Origin: Isoetes taiwanensis
Taxonomy: Eukaryota > Streptophyta > Lycopodiopsida > Isoetales > Isoetaceae
Direction: 5' to 3'
Length of the DNA stretch: 64,000 nucleotides
Assembly: GCA_021234155.1 (NCBI GenBank)
Contig: JAJEKV010000003.1
Coordinates: 32,657,166-32,721,165 of the forward strand
Position numbers and translations under genes: made by a program. This document shows, piece by piece, positions 20,690-32,618 of the stretch (within the stretch, counting starts at the first letter, position 1; every line of letters starts with the position of its first letter). The notes below the pieces were generated by a model. It made no database searches, had not been told where the DNA came from, and saw only the letters and a program-made list of their open reading frames with translations.

Positions 20690-21080
20690 AGGATAGCGTG
20701 GATGTGCCGTGCAAAAATGGTAAACGTGGGCACAAAAAGGATGAGCGTGGCCACAAAAAGTGGAGCGTGGCCATAGTTGCGTAACCCGTGACCCATGATA
20801 GAAAAAGGGGCGTGAAGCACAGCAAGGCGTGGCCATGGGCGGACGTGCACTTTAAGAGCGTCAACGTGGGCCGAGCGTGGGGTTGACCACGGCGTGACCC
20901 GTGATCAGCCAACTTTTTAGCGTGGGCCGTGAGCGTGGAAAACCAACGTTTTAGCGTGGGCCATGAGCGTGGCGTGGGCCTTGAGCCATGGAAAGAAACG
21001 TGAGCGTGGACAAAAAAACTCGCGTGACCCGTTATCAACCTGGAATATTTGGTAAAACAGAGCGTGGGGCCAAAAGAAGC
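20690..21080 (-). repeat. GCGTGG-rich low-complexity block
   Basis: About fifteen occurrences of GCGTGG or ACGTGG, usually followed by GCC or CC, at irregular 10-40-bp spacing. The block recurs in unit 2 (about 23430-23810) and unit 3 (about 26150-26530). Conserved position in all units shows it belongs to the element. Confidence 0.85.
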
Positions 21081-22694
21081 ATAAACTTACAGAGCACGGA
21101 TGGCCGGCTCAATACTGCACGGATGGCCTTCAATCCGGATCTGGAGAGAACTTGCAAACCGGCGGCCTGCTGTTTCTGGTTTGATAAAGAAGCGGTGGTG
21201 AAGAAAGTGTAGATCCAGAATAGGTTATGGCGGCGTGATTTCGGCAGTCTAAACTGAGGAAAAGATGCTTGGGTGCTTGCAAATCGGCTTCAAGGTGGCT
21301 TTGAAGACTAAATATGAAGATTTGGGCCAGAATCTGCTCAGACTGCGGCAAAAATGTGCTCTTTCTGTGATAACCTTCCTTGTATTTGCAGATGCTTCGG
21401 ACAGCGAGAATATCTTGGAAATGGCGTGGTGTTGAGGCTTAGCAAAGGATGGGGTGGGCCAAAAGGGCTGGCCCTCTTGAAGCGATATATACGAGAATGT
21501 AGCCGATAAAATGTTCGCTTTTTAGCATGACTAGATAAAGCGGAATGCTACCGAGATAAAGATATGTCTTGGTTTTTTGCAGAGAATCTTTGTTGCTTCT
21601 ATTTCCAAAGGATATGATAGCGAATGGGCTGAAGATGTGCCTTAAAATCGCATGCTAAAGATAGATTTGCGAGAAAAGGGATCGATATGGTGCGAAATGG
21701 AAGCGTTGAGGAATAGGAACTGGCCGGGATATCGCGGTAGCTGGTTGAGCCATTTGTGTGTGGGAATCGGTGCCATAAACGCCTCAAAAGATTGTAGGAA
21801 AGAAATCTTTGAGCCTGGTCCGATGTGAATATGTGCTTGTTTTGCGGATGATACCAGCCGAGAGAGCACTGGAGTAATCCGGAAAGTGAAGGCTTCGAAT
21901 TTGTATAGAGATGCTTGCTTGAATAGTGCTCTGCGGTTGTGATATACGTGAGGAGATGGATGGGGGCTAGCGGGGATCTTGGCCCTCTTAAAAAAAATTG
22001 AACAAAGGGAGACAAATTTGAGCCCGAATACTTGAAGAAAGCCTTTTGCATCACAAATTTCTTTGTTGTAAAAAAGCGAGCTTTGTCCACCATGAGTAAC
22101 AGAACTCGGCCAAAACTAATTTTGCCACTGGAATGGAGAATATACCGATGAAGAACACATAACTTATCTGTCCAAGAGATGCAGGTTGGGAAAGAACTCT
22201 GAGAAAACAGAGCTCAAACACACCCAAAAATGTTGCAAAAAGTCAAGAAGAGCCGTTGGGCCTCTTCCTTTCTTGCTGATATGCAGAAAAACATGAAGAA
22301 TAAGAGTGCTTTTTGCTGTGCCGAAACAGAGGGCACAATTTTGCCATAATAGAAGAGAATAAAACGAATCAATAGGTTTTTCTGATAAGCTTTTTGCAAA
22401 AAGAGGAGTGCTGTCACCACTCCAGAAATCTTGAAACTGCAAACTGTACTTGCTGCACTTGGAAAACAGAGTCTTGAGAACAGATTTACGAAATTAAATT
22501 TGATCAGCTGGCAGAATCATCAGCTATTTGGAAAAACAAAAGCCTCCAAGCGGATACACAAATCGACTTGGTTGGGCAAACTAAGGATACCTAACAGGGG
22601 AAGAATAGTATACAAGAAGTCGTCAAAACGAGGAAGAATGGGAGCAGCAAGACAACAGCAAACAGCAAGGATGAAGAAAGTGATCACGAGCGAA

Positions 22695-22712
22695 CCCGGC
22701 ATAACGGCGCCA
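22695..22712 (-). promoter_or_regulatory. primer binding site, tRNA-Asp-like (array unit 1)
   Basis: On the minus strand TGGCGCCGTTATGCCGGG follows the LTR end after one base. It matches the tRNA-Asp primer site of plant gypsy elements apart from an AT insertion-like difference. The same site is at 25419-25436, and with one base missing at 28151-28167. Confidence 0.8.
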
Positions 22713-22713
22713 G

Positions 22714-23069
22714 TGTTAGTTTGAGTTCTTGGCGTGCACCTTGCAGCAGCAGTCTATGACTGCCGGATGCTACAAGGCTGCCATGCTCATGATCACAAAA
22801 CAAGAACAAGACAAACAAATATGAACAAAGAATGAGGGAAACGTAGCCAAGTGAGGCTCTCCAAATTTGAGATAAACCTGAGTACATCTGAAGAGGCTCC
22901 GGTCTAATATAGTGTAGACCTTAAAATCGAAAGCCGTACACTAACTAAATCTAATCCCTACACTTATGTTAACCTAATCATGCCAAGTGTCAGTCTGCCA
23001 CCACTGACACCTAACATGTGCATGCACCTAACATGTGCATGCACAATGTTAACCACTAGGTGGTTAACA
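22714..23069 (-). repeat. array LTR 2
   Basis: 356 bp, nearly identical to LTR 1. The clearest difference is around a CTG (AATCTGAGCCG in LTR 1, AAAATCGAAAGCCG here). Confidence 0.95.
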
Positions 23070-25437
23070 CTGCCTCCCCCTAAAAGTTTTTAGCACGAAA
23101 ACATGTACAGACTTTTATAAGACAAGTCTGACAATTACAACATGATGCCAAAAATTAGGGGTAAAAATGATGGTAATGGTTGGGTTGTGTCGCCGTAAAA
23201 GATCTTCATAAAGGCATGGATAACGAAGAGGATCCGAAGGAATGTCGATGCAGAACATGGATCATAGGAACTTTGGGCCAAAAAAACATGAAGACTATCC
23301 CCTTATATTATGGAGAAGTCCATTGTAACAAAAAATAGCCCAAATTTTCACTTAAAAACAAGTAGAGGGGGCTTGAAAAATGTAAACACCATAAAAGCAG
23401 GCCCCGTTATCAGCCACAAAGGAGTATAAGGATAGCGTGGATGTGCCGTGCAAAAATGGTAAACGTGGGCACAAAAAGGATGAGCGTGGCCACAAAAAGT
23501 GGAGCGTGGCCATAGTTGCGTAACCCGTGACCCATGATAGAAAAAGGGGCGTGAAGCACAGAAGGCGTGGCCATGGGCGGACGTGCACTTTAAGAGCGTC
23601 AACGTGGGCCGAGCGTGGGGTTGACCACGGCGTGACCCGTGATCAGCCAACTTTTTAGCGTGGGCCGTGAGCGTGGAAAACCAACGTTTTAGCGTGGGCC
23701 ATGAGCGTGGCGTGGGCCTTGAGCCATGGAAAGAAACGTGAGCGTGGACAAAAAAACTCGCGTGACCCGTTATCAACTGGAATATTTGGTAAAAGCAGGC
23801 GTGGGGCCAAAGAAGCATAAACTTACGAGAGCACGGATGGCGGCTCAATGCCGCGGATGGCCTTCAATCCGGATCACGGAGAGAACTTGCAAACCGTGGC
23901 CTCTTGTTTACGGTTTGATAAAGAAGCGGTGGTGAAGAAAGTGTAGATCCAGAATAGGTTATGGCGGCGTGATTTCGGCAGTCTAAACTGAGGAAAAGAT
24001 GCTTGGGTGCTTGCAAATCGGCTTCAAGGTGGCTTTGAAGACTAAATATGAAGATTTGGGCCAGAATCTGCTCAGACTGCGGCAAAAATGTGCTCTTTCT
24101 GTGATAACCTTCCTTGTATTTGCAGATGCTTCCGGACAGCAGATAATACTGGAAATGGCGTGGCTGTTGAGGCTTAGCAAAGGATGGGGGTGGGCCAAAA
24201 AGGGCTGGCCCTCTTGAAGCGATATAACAGAATGTAGCCGATAAAATGTTTCTGTTTTAGCATGACTAGATAAAGCCGGAATGCTACACAGATAAAGATA
24301 TGTACTGGTTTTGCAGAGAATGCTGTTGCTTCTATTTCCAAAGGATATGATAGCGAATGGGCTGAAGATGTGCCTTAAAATGCGCATGCTAAAGATAGAT
24401 TTGCAGAAAGGGGATCCTGATATGGTGCCGAAATGGAAGCGTTGAGGAATAGGAACTGGCCGGATATGCGGTAGCTGAGCCATTTGTGTACAGGAATCGG
24501 TGCCATAAACGCCTCAAAAAGATTGTAGGAAAGAAATCTTTGAGCCTGGTCTGATGTGAATATGTGCTTGTTTTGCAGATGATACCAGCCAGAGAGCCTG
24601 GAGTAATCCGAGTGAAGGCTTCCAGAATTTGTATAGAGATGCTTGCTTGAATAGTGCTCTGCAGCTGTGATATACGTGAGGCAGATGGATGGGGGCTAGC
24701 AGGGATGCTGGCCCTCTTAAAAAATTGAACAAGGGAGACAAATTTGAGCCCGAATACTTGAAGAAAGCCTTTTGCATCACAGCTGCTGTTGTAAAAAAAC
24801 AGAGCTTTGTCCACCATGAGTAACAGAACTCGGCCAAAACTAATTTTGCCACTGGAATGGAGAATATACCGATGAAGAACACATAACTTATCTGTCCAAG
24901 AGATGCAGGTTGGGAAAGAACTCTGAGAAAACAGAGCTCAAACACACCCAAAAATGTTGCAAAAAGTCAAGAAGAGCCGTTGGGCCTCTTCCTTTCTTGC
25001 TGATATGCAGAAAAACATGAAGAATAAGAGTGCTTTTTGCTGTGCCGAAACAGAGGGCACAATTTTGCCATAATAGAAGAGAATAAAACGAATCAATAGG
25101 TTTTTCTGATAAGCTTTTTGCAAAAAGAGGAGTGCTGTCACCACTCCAGAAATCTTGAAACTGCAAACTGTACTTGCTGCACTTGGAAAACAGAGTCTTG
25201 AGAACAGATTTACGAAATTAAATTTGATCAGCTGGCAGAATCATCAGCTATTTGGAAAAACAAAAGCCTCCAAGCGGATACACAAATCGACTTGGTTGGG
25301 CAAACTAAGGATACCTAACAGGGGAAGAATAGTATACAAGAAGTCGTCAAAATGAGGAAGAATGGGAGCAGCAAGACAACAGCAAACAGCAAGGATGAAG
25401 AAAGTGATCACGAGCGAACCCGGCATAACGGCGCCAG
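23070..25437 (-). mobile_element. array internal region 2, non-coding
   Basis: 2368 bp, collinear with internal region 1 from end to end, including the GCGTGG block, the primer site and the polypurine tract. No gag/pol. It agrees with region 3 more than with region 1 in the right half, for example at the run of CAG/CTG words near 24780. Confidence 0.9.
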
Positions 25438-25791
25438 TGTTAGTTTGAGTTCTTGGCGTGCACCTTGCAGCAGCAGTCTATGACTGCCGGATGCTACAAG
25501 GCTGCCATGCTCATGATCACAAAACAAGAACAAGACAAACAAATATGAACAAAGAATGAGGGAAACGTAGCCAAGTGAGGCTCTCCAAATTTGAGATAAA
25601 CCTGAGTACATCTGAAGAGGCTCCGGTCTAATATAGTGTAGACCGCAAATCTGAGCCGTACACTAACTAAATCTAATCCCTACACTTATGTTAACCTAAT
25701 CATGCCAAGTGTCAGTCTGCCACCACTGACACCTAACATGTGCATGCACCTAACATGTGCATGCACAATGTTAACCACTAGGTGGTTAACA
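25438..25791 (-). repeat. array LTR 3
   Basis: 354 bp with the same ends as the other LTRs. Just beyond its right edge several CTG/CAG words of units 1 and 2 are altered. Confidence 0.95.
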
Positions 25792-28169
25792 TCGCCTCCC
25801 CTAAAAGTTTTTAAGCGAAAACATGTGAGACTTTTATAAGACAAGTCCGACAATTACAACATGATGCCAAAAATTAGGGGTAAAAATGATGGTAATGGTT
25901 GGGTTGTGTCGCCGTAAAAGATCTTCATAAAGGCATGGATAACGAAGAGGATCCGAAGGAATGTCGATGCAGAACATGGATCATAGGAACTTTGGGCCAA
26001 AAAAACATGAAGACTATCCCCTTATATTATGGAGAAGTCCATTGTAACAAAAAATAGCCCAAATTTTCACTTAAAAACAAGTAGAGGGGGCTTGAAAAAT
26101 GTAAACACCATAAAAGCAGGCCCCGTTATCAGCCACAAAGGAGTATAAGGATAGCGTGGATGTGCTTGGGCAAAAATAGTAAGCGTGGGCACAAAAGGAT
26201 GAGCGTGGCCACAAAAAGTGGGAGCGTGGCCATAGTTGCGTAACCGTGACCCATGATAGAAAAAAGGGGCGTGAAGCACAAAGAAGGCGTGGCCATGGGC
26301 GGATGTGCACTTTAAGAGCGCCAACGTGGGCGAAGGGGGTTGACCACGGCGTGACCCGTGATCAGCCAACTTTTTAGCGTGGTCGTGAGCGTGGAAAACC
26401 AACGTTTTAAGCGTGGGCCATGAGCGTGGCGTGGGCCTTGAGCCATGGAAAGAAACGCGTGGCGTGGACAAAACTTCGCGTGACCCGTTATCAACACGGA
26501 ATATTTGGTAAAAGCAGAGCGTGGGGCAAAAAAGAAGCATAAACTTACAGAGACCACGGATGGCCGGCTCAATATCGCACGGATGGCCTTCAATCCGGAT
26601 CTGGAGAGAACTTGCAAACCGGCGGCCTGCTGTTTCTGGTTTGATAAAGAAGCGGTGGTGAAGAAAGTGTAGATCCGTAATAGGTTATGGCGGCGTAATT
26701 TCGCAGTCAAAATCTAAACCGAGGAAAAGATGCTTGGGTGCTTGCAAATCGGCTTCAAGGTGGCTTTGAAGACTAAATATGAAGATTTGGGCCGAATCCG
26801 CTTTCGGGCAAGCGGTAAAAAATGTGCTCTTTCTATGATAACCTTCCTTGTATTTGCAGATGCTTCCGGACAGCAGATAATACTCGAAATGGCGTGGCTG
26901 TTGAGGCTTAGCAAAGGATGGGGGTGGGCCAAAAAGGGCTGGCCCTCTTGAAGCGATATAACAGAATGTAGCCGATAAAATGTTTACATTTTAGCATGAC
27001 TAGATAAAGCGGAATGCTACGGATAAAAGATATGTACTGGTTTTGCAGAGAATGCTGTTGCTTCTATTTCCAAAGGATATGATAGCGAATGGGCTGAAGA
27101 TGTGCCTTAAAATGCGCATGCTAAAGATAGATTTGCAGAAAGGGGATCCTGATATGGTGCCGAAATGGAAGCGTTGAGGAATAGGAACTGGCCGGATATA
27201 CGGTAGCTGAGCCATTTGTGTACAGGAATCGGTGCCATAAACGCCTCAAAAAGATTGTAGGAAAGAAATCTTTGAGCCTGGTCTGATGTGAATATGTGCT
27301 TGTTTTGCAGATGATACCAGCCAGAGAGCCTGGAGTAATCCGAGTGAAGGCTTCCAGAATTTGTATAGAGATGCTTGCTTGAATAGTGCTCTGCAGCTGT
27401 GATATACGTGAGGCAGATGGATGGGGGCTAGCAGGGATGCTGGCCCTCTTAAAAAATTGAACAAGGGAGACAAATTTGAGCCCGAATACTTGAAGAAAGC
27501 CTTTTGCATCACAGCTGCTGTTGTAAAAAAACAGAGCTTTGTCCATCATGAGTAACAGAACTCGGCCAAAACTAATTTTGCCACTGGAATGGAGAATATA
27601 CCGATGAAGAACACATAACTTATCTGTCCAAGAGATGCAGGTTGGGAAAGAACTCTGAGAAAACAGAGCTCAAACACACCCAAAAATGTTGCAAAAAGTC
27701 AAGAAGAGCCGTTGGGCCTCTTCCTTTCTTGCTGATATGCAGAAAAACATGAAGAATAAGAGTGCTTTTTGCTGTGCCGAAACAGAGGGCACAATTTTGC
27801 CATAATAGAAGAGAATAAAACGAATCAATAGGTTTTTCTGATAAGCTTTTTGCAAAAAGAGGAGTGCTGTCACCACTCCAGAAATCTTGAAACTGCAAAC
27901 TGTACTTGCTGCACTTGGAAAACAGAGTCTTGAGAACAGATTTATTTAAATTAAATTTGATCGGTGGCGTAATCATCAGCTATTTGAAAAACAAAAGCCT
28001 CCAAGCGGATACACAAATCGACTTGGTTGGGCAAACTAAGGATACCTAACAGGGAAGAATAGTATACAAGAAGTCGTCAAAACGAGGAAGAATGGGAGCA
28101 AAGAAGACAACAAAGAAACGGCAAGGATGAAGAAAGTGATCATGAGCGAACCCGCATAACGGCGCCAAG
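25792..28169 (-). mobile_element. array internal region 3, non-coding
   Basis: 2378 bp, collinear with regions 1 and 2. Its GCGTGG block carries more small changes than that of unit 2. No recognisable coding domain. Confidence 0.9.
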
Positions 28170-28525
28170 TGTTAGTTTGAGTTCTTGGCGTGCACCTTGC
28201 AAAGCGGCGAGCCTATGATCACGGATGCTACAAGGCTGCCATGCTCATGATCACAAAACAAGAACAAGACAGACAAATATGAACAAAGAATGAGGGAAAC
28301 GTAGCCAAGTGAGGCTCTCCAAATTTGAGATAAACCTGAGTACATCTGAAGAGGCTCCGGTCTAATATAGTGTAGACCGCAAATCTGAGCCGTACACTAA
28401 CTAAATCTAATCCCTACACTTATGTTAACCTAATCATGCCAAGTGTCAGTCTGCCACCACTGACACCTAACATGTGCATGCACCTAACATGTGCATGCAC
28501 AATGTTAACCACTAGGTGGTTAACA
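28170..28525 (-). repeat. array LTR 4
   Basis: 356 bp. Identical in most positions to the other LTRs, but its CAGCAGCAG and ACTGCC words read AAAGCGGCGAG and ATCAC. Its right end TTAACA abuts the AACCC duplication and the resumed RNase H frame. Confidence 0.95.
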
Positions 28526-28800
28526 AACCCAACAGATACGCCAGCCAAAAACTCAATTCTGCTGAGCGCAACTACTCTGCCACCGAGCGTGAAGCCTTGG
28601 GTCTAATTTTCTGTGTCCAACGCTTCCGTCACTATCTTTTGGGCAGTCAGATCAAATTCTTTGTTGACCACCAGGCACTTCTTTATTTGATCAACAAATC
28701 CACGCCCACGGGCCGCATTGCTCGTTGGGTCCTCCTTCTGCAAGAATTTGCACCTTTTGAAATTGTTTACAAGGCAGGCAAATCTCATGTTGTCCCAGAT
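28526..28800 (+). pseudogene. RNase H, C-terminal part
   Basis: Resumes the gypsy RNase H at RYASQKLNSAERNYSATERE (catalytic Glu), then FFVDHQALLYLINK (Asp), and ends near VPDYLSR (Asp). Key acidic positions are present, so the enzyme was inactivated by the array insertion rather than by point changes here. Confidence 0.9.
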
Positions 28801-28989
28801 TATCTTTCACGATCCACACGGATGATCCCTCCACCGGAGTCTCGGGGCGCCTTTCCCCGACGCTCAACTCTTTCTGGTCACGGCAACACCACATTGGTTC
28901 CACGACTTTCAGCAGTATCTCCTCACAGGTGCTCTTCCACCAGCGGATGCCACGCTCTCTCCCGCCAAACAACAATCCCGTCGACACCA

Positions 28990-30206
28990 GTTTCTCCGCG
29001 AGGTCCGTGACTACACCATGGTTGCAGGCCATCTTTACAAAAAGGGTAAGGATACCGTCCTTCGACGCTGTGTTCTCCCTCATGAGGTCCCAGATATTGC
29101 CCGAGAAGCCCATGAAAGGCTCGGTGGTGGTCATTTTCATGGTGACACCACGGCACGCAAAATCCTTCTTGCTGGTTATTTTTGGCCCACGCTCTTCAAA
29201 GACGCTCACGCCCACGCCCGCACGTGTGATGCTTGCCAGCGTGTGGAACGCTCTTCCCTTGACGCCGGTCGCCACGCCACTTCCCTTCAGCAAATGGGGG
29301 ATGGATTTTGTGGGACCCATCGATCCTCCCCGGCACACCCGTGCCCGCTACATTTCTGGTTCTCACCGACCACGCTTACCAAATGGGCGGAAGCTTGCGC
29401 ACTTCGGACAAAAGCTGCGGCAAGCACAGCCAAGGTCATCTATCAACAAATCATCACGCGATTTGGCTGCCCCACGGAGCTGGTCAGTGATCGTGGTGTC
29501 CATTTTATCAATCATACCATCAAGGAGCTAACGGATTATCTTCTGATTCATCATCACAAGAGCACACCTTACTATCCTCAAGGGAATGATTTGGCAGAAA
29601 GCACCAACAAAACTCTGGTCACAATTCTCAAGAAAATTTGTGACGCTTTCAAGACCGACCGGCAAACCAAGCTTCCCTACCGTTCTTTGGGCTTACAATA
29701 CTTGTTTCAAAATAGCTACAGGTCACACTCCTTTCAAATTGGTTTATGGTCAAGAAGCTCTCATGCCGTTTGAATACATCCTTCCAACTCTCCGTTTTCA
29801 ACTGGCTACCGCCCATAATCCGCCTGCTGTACTCAAAGAACGGGTTTATCAATTGGAACAGTTGGATGAACTTAGGCGTGATGCTTACATTCGTGTTCTT
29901 CATGGACAACGGTTGCAGAAATCATTGCATGACAAAAGTAAGACAAAAACATTCGAAGAAGGCGATTTGGTTCTTCTTTATGATTCTCGTTACAAAAACT
30001 TTCCGGGCAAGTTAAAGTTTCGATGGCTTGGCCCTTATCAAATTGTTCAAGTGGTGCAACCCAGCGTTTTCAAGCTGGCTGAATTAGATGGAACTCCATT
30101 ACCTACACTGGTTAATGGCTTTCGCCTCAAACAATTTCATACACCAGAAAGTGACAAACATACCACAGATGCTGTTCCAGACACAAACACAACAGATAGT
30201 GACTAA
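28990..30206 (+). pseudogene. integrase with GPY/F module
   Basis: Zinc-binding N-terminus: AREAHERLGGGHFHGDTTAR with two His and CDACQRVERS with two Cys. Core: WGMDFVGPIDPP (first Asp, in a shifted frame near 29300), ELVSDRGVHFINHT (second Asp) and NDLAESTNKTL (Glu). After a shift near 29650 the C-terminus reads EEGDLVLLYDSRYKNFPG and FRWLGPYQIVQVV, a GPY/F motif. Three frames are used. No chromodomain follows, unlike the chromovirus at 2.3 kb. In the family it inserts cDNA into the genome. Confidence 0.9.
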
Positions 30207-31111
30207 ACCAGCGGCATATTTATATTATAGGTGGAATTTTTTTACAAAATGTGGGCACGCCCAAACTATTTCCGCATATGGGCACTGCCCTATATACAAA
30301 AAGCAGGCTCGAGCCCTATCTACTAAGTCTAAGAAACCCTCTACTCCGGGTTAGGAGCAGAGGTGATACGCAGGATGTGGTAGAGATTATGCTCGAGTCC
30401 CAGCCGAAGATGAGAATCACCTCCATCCCGTTGGTCCGGATCGGGATGCTCGGACATCCCAAGCACACCACCCGGGTCCATCGCCCGAGGCCCGCGGTTG
30501 GCAACGCCAGAGGTCCGGACAATCCATCTTGCGGGTAATCCACTCCAAAGCGGTTTGAAGGCATAGTGCGTTGATCATGCAAACCGGCCGGCCAGACATG
30601 CCGGCGCCATCAGATGTCTTCGCTTCACTCCCGGTTCGTCTTATATAGCCAACCGAGAAACTCCTTGTCGACGTGGACCAATCAGAAAATTTGCCAACGT
30701 GTTTGCAATGCAAGGCTGTTTCTAAAAAGAGAATCTTTTCTCCGCGCCGCATATCTAGCCATGGTACCGCCGACACCTTTGGTTTTAATGATATCCCCCG
30801 AGTTGCCGCATTAAATGACATTCCTTCTTTTCACAACCGTCGAACATTAATGTGCGTCCTTTCGCCAGCTGTCACATCCGATCATTCTCTCACGTCTCAT
30901 CTCTACCGTTCCTTGCTTCTCCCTTTACTGTTTGGGGACTTAGCACCTCCTTAGCATCTATCGCCATCTGGCATCATCAACGGTTGCCGGTTCGCCCTCA
31001 TCATGCCCCTTCGCCTACACTTGCGCGCCCTAAAAACTTTTCGTCTATCTGCGCCTTCGTCTTCTCCGCTCTCCGCCTTTGCATCAATGTTCTTCTTCGA
31101 AGCTCTTTGCC
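30207..31111. other. inter-ORF spacer of the gypsy element
   Basis: About 900 bp without a supported ORF between integrase and the extra ORFs. It contains TATATAGCC near 30645 and a pyrimidine-rich tract before the ATG at 31112, so an internal promoter and leader are possible but unproven. Confidence 0.45.
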
Positions 31112-32618
31112 ATGGCTGCCCCCAAATTTCCTACACTTCAAGCTACTGCTCCAAGGGAACCGGCTCTTTACGAGTCAGTATCTTTCTTGACACCCACTTT
31201 TCGTGAGGCCCTTGTTGGCCCCAGTCGTGAAGTCGCGGAACGCCAGAAACTTTATGCATTCTCACAAATGGAACTCCCAGCTCCAAATCCAGACCAATTG
31301 AAGCAATGGCTACGCTACTATGGTCGATGGCACCACAATTTCGCTGACCCAGCACCTGATTTCTGAGGTATTCCATATTCCTTTGCAAACCCCTTGTTTA
31401 TCTTGGGCTGCCTTACAGGATCTCGATGTCACTGAATTTGATGCTCCTGCTTATCAAGCGAACATGCATCGCCTGACAAATATTGCCAAGTCCCATGACC
31501 CTTTTGTTAAGTTTCTGTGGCGAAAGTTCCTTGGGTATTCTATCAAGAACACCCATATCAATAAGCTTTTCTATAATTTGGTGATGACTGCTATCCGCTC
31601 CAACCATCACGTTGATTGGCCCCAGCTTTTGTTCTACCGCCTTCTTCAAGAAGTCGACCATATTAGGGCTACCCCCTCCTCCACTTCTGAAGTTTCCGTG
31701 GGTGGCCATTTTCAAGCCATCATCTGTCATTACTTTCCTCCATCACCTTCTACTTCTCATGATTCCACTCAGCAGTCCCTTCCTCAAAATCAACCAGTTG
31801 GCCCTTCACGCCCTTCTTCTTCTGGTCATGTCCAACACAACACCATACCTGTCACTGTCTCCTCCTCTACTGCAAACACGCCCTCCAGTTCTCATCATGT
31901 CTCACAAACATCACAAACCCAGCAACAGCAGGCTCCACCACCTCCGCACCCTCGCCAGCTTTTGTATCAATATCAGCAGGATGTTCAAGCTGCTGCTCTC
32001 AAGTTACAAGAAACCCAGGAAGCTCTCATGAATGGGGTTCAAACGGCCCTGGAGGCCTCAGACGCGGTTCACCGCGACCTTCAAGCTGCTACCACACAAG
32101 TTCATACTCTGGAAACCCAGCTTCAAGCAAAGCACGAGGTTTTTTTACAAGCCCGTGAGGATCTAAAAGCTGCCCACGATCAGAATAGTCTGCTTGTCGA
32201 TCAGCAAGCTCAATTGCAGACCACCATTCAGGAATTATTGGAGCAGGTCAAGGCACGAGAGACTCTTTTGGTTGACAAGGACAAAGACATTGCCAAGCTG
32301 GACCGCCGTGTATCTGAGCTCTCTCGGCATTACAACACTCAAGCCCAAGACCTTACGGGCGTGGCGGCTCAAATTGCTTCCTTGGGCTTCGGCTCTCACG
32401 CCGGACCTCTCGGCTCACCTCTCTCCAAGATCAAACTACGGAGGCTCGAAACGAAAATTATTGATGGCGGAGATTGCCAGCGCCGACTCCAAACTCGGGG
32501 CAATCCTCTTCACCGCATACGACTTCGAAGCGGGCGATCCGCGGCTTCGTTAGAAAAAGGAGAACATGATCACGTGACCTCGAACAACAACTCTGACAAG
32601 CTATTGGTCTGGCGATGA
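31112..32618 (+). pseudogene. extra ORF A (coiled-coil), 3' of integrase
   Basis: ATG at 31112 in a strong context (TTTGCCATGGCTGCC). The N-terminal half is globular, with one shift near 31350 (QLKQWLRYYGRWHHNF, then HLISEVFHIPLQTPC and FLWRKFLGYSIKN). A Ser/Pro/Gln-rich linker with QTQQQQAPPPPHP follows. A long Gln/Ala/Glu/Lys heptad-like stretch from about residue 220 (LKLQETQEALMNGVQTALEA to DIAKLDRRVSELSRHYN) should form a coiled coil. No catalytic motif. The N-terminal half faintly recalls the plant transposon-protein domain seen in Athila/Tat-associated ORFs; this is inference. It could be an envelope-like or accessory protein, but I see no clear membrane segment. Confidence 0.6.

Larger units (their letters stand above)
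20331..22713 (-). mobile_element. array internal region 1, non-coding
   Basis: 2383 bp without recognisable gag or pol. The left third (about 20690-21080) is packed with GCGTGG-type words. The rest is AT-rich with frames that break at different places in the three units. The longest minus-strand frames (about 140-165 codons) show no domain and are not conserved intact between copies, so I do not call genes. This copy differs from units 2 and 3 at many CAG/CTG positions. Confidence 0.85.
19977..28525 (-). mobile_element. tandem LTR retrotransposon array: four LTRs, three internal regions
   Basis: Four ~355-bp LTRs alternate with three ~2.37-kb internal regions, all in the same orientation, with one 5-bp duplication (AACCC) outside the whole block. 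Orientation is minus: each right-hand LTR is preceded, on the plus strand, by the complement of a tRNA-Asp-like primer site, and each left-hand LTR is followed by the complement of a polypurine tract. The internal regions lack gag and pol, so the element is non-autonomous (TRIM/LARD-like in size). One outer target duplication means a single insertion, later (or at the cDNA stage) multimerised through LTR-LTR recombination. Confidence 0.93.

Noticed and set aside
20609..28000. Minus-strand frames of 60-166 codons inside the array internal regions, some repeated in two or three units
   Set aside because: They recur because the units are duplicated. They break at different points, have low-complexity sequence from the GCGTGG block and show no domain.
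19977..28525. Three independent insertions of the same retrotransposon
   Set aside because: Neighbouring units share LTRs and there is no target duplication at the internal junctions; only the outermost ends have AACCC.
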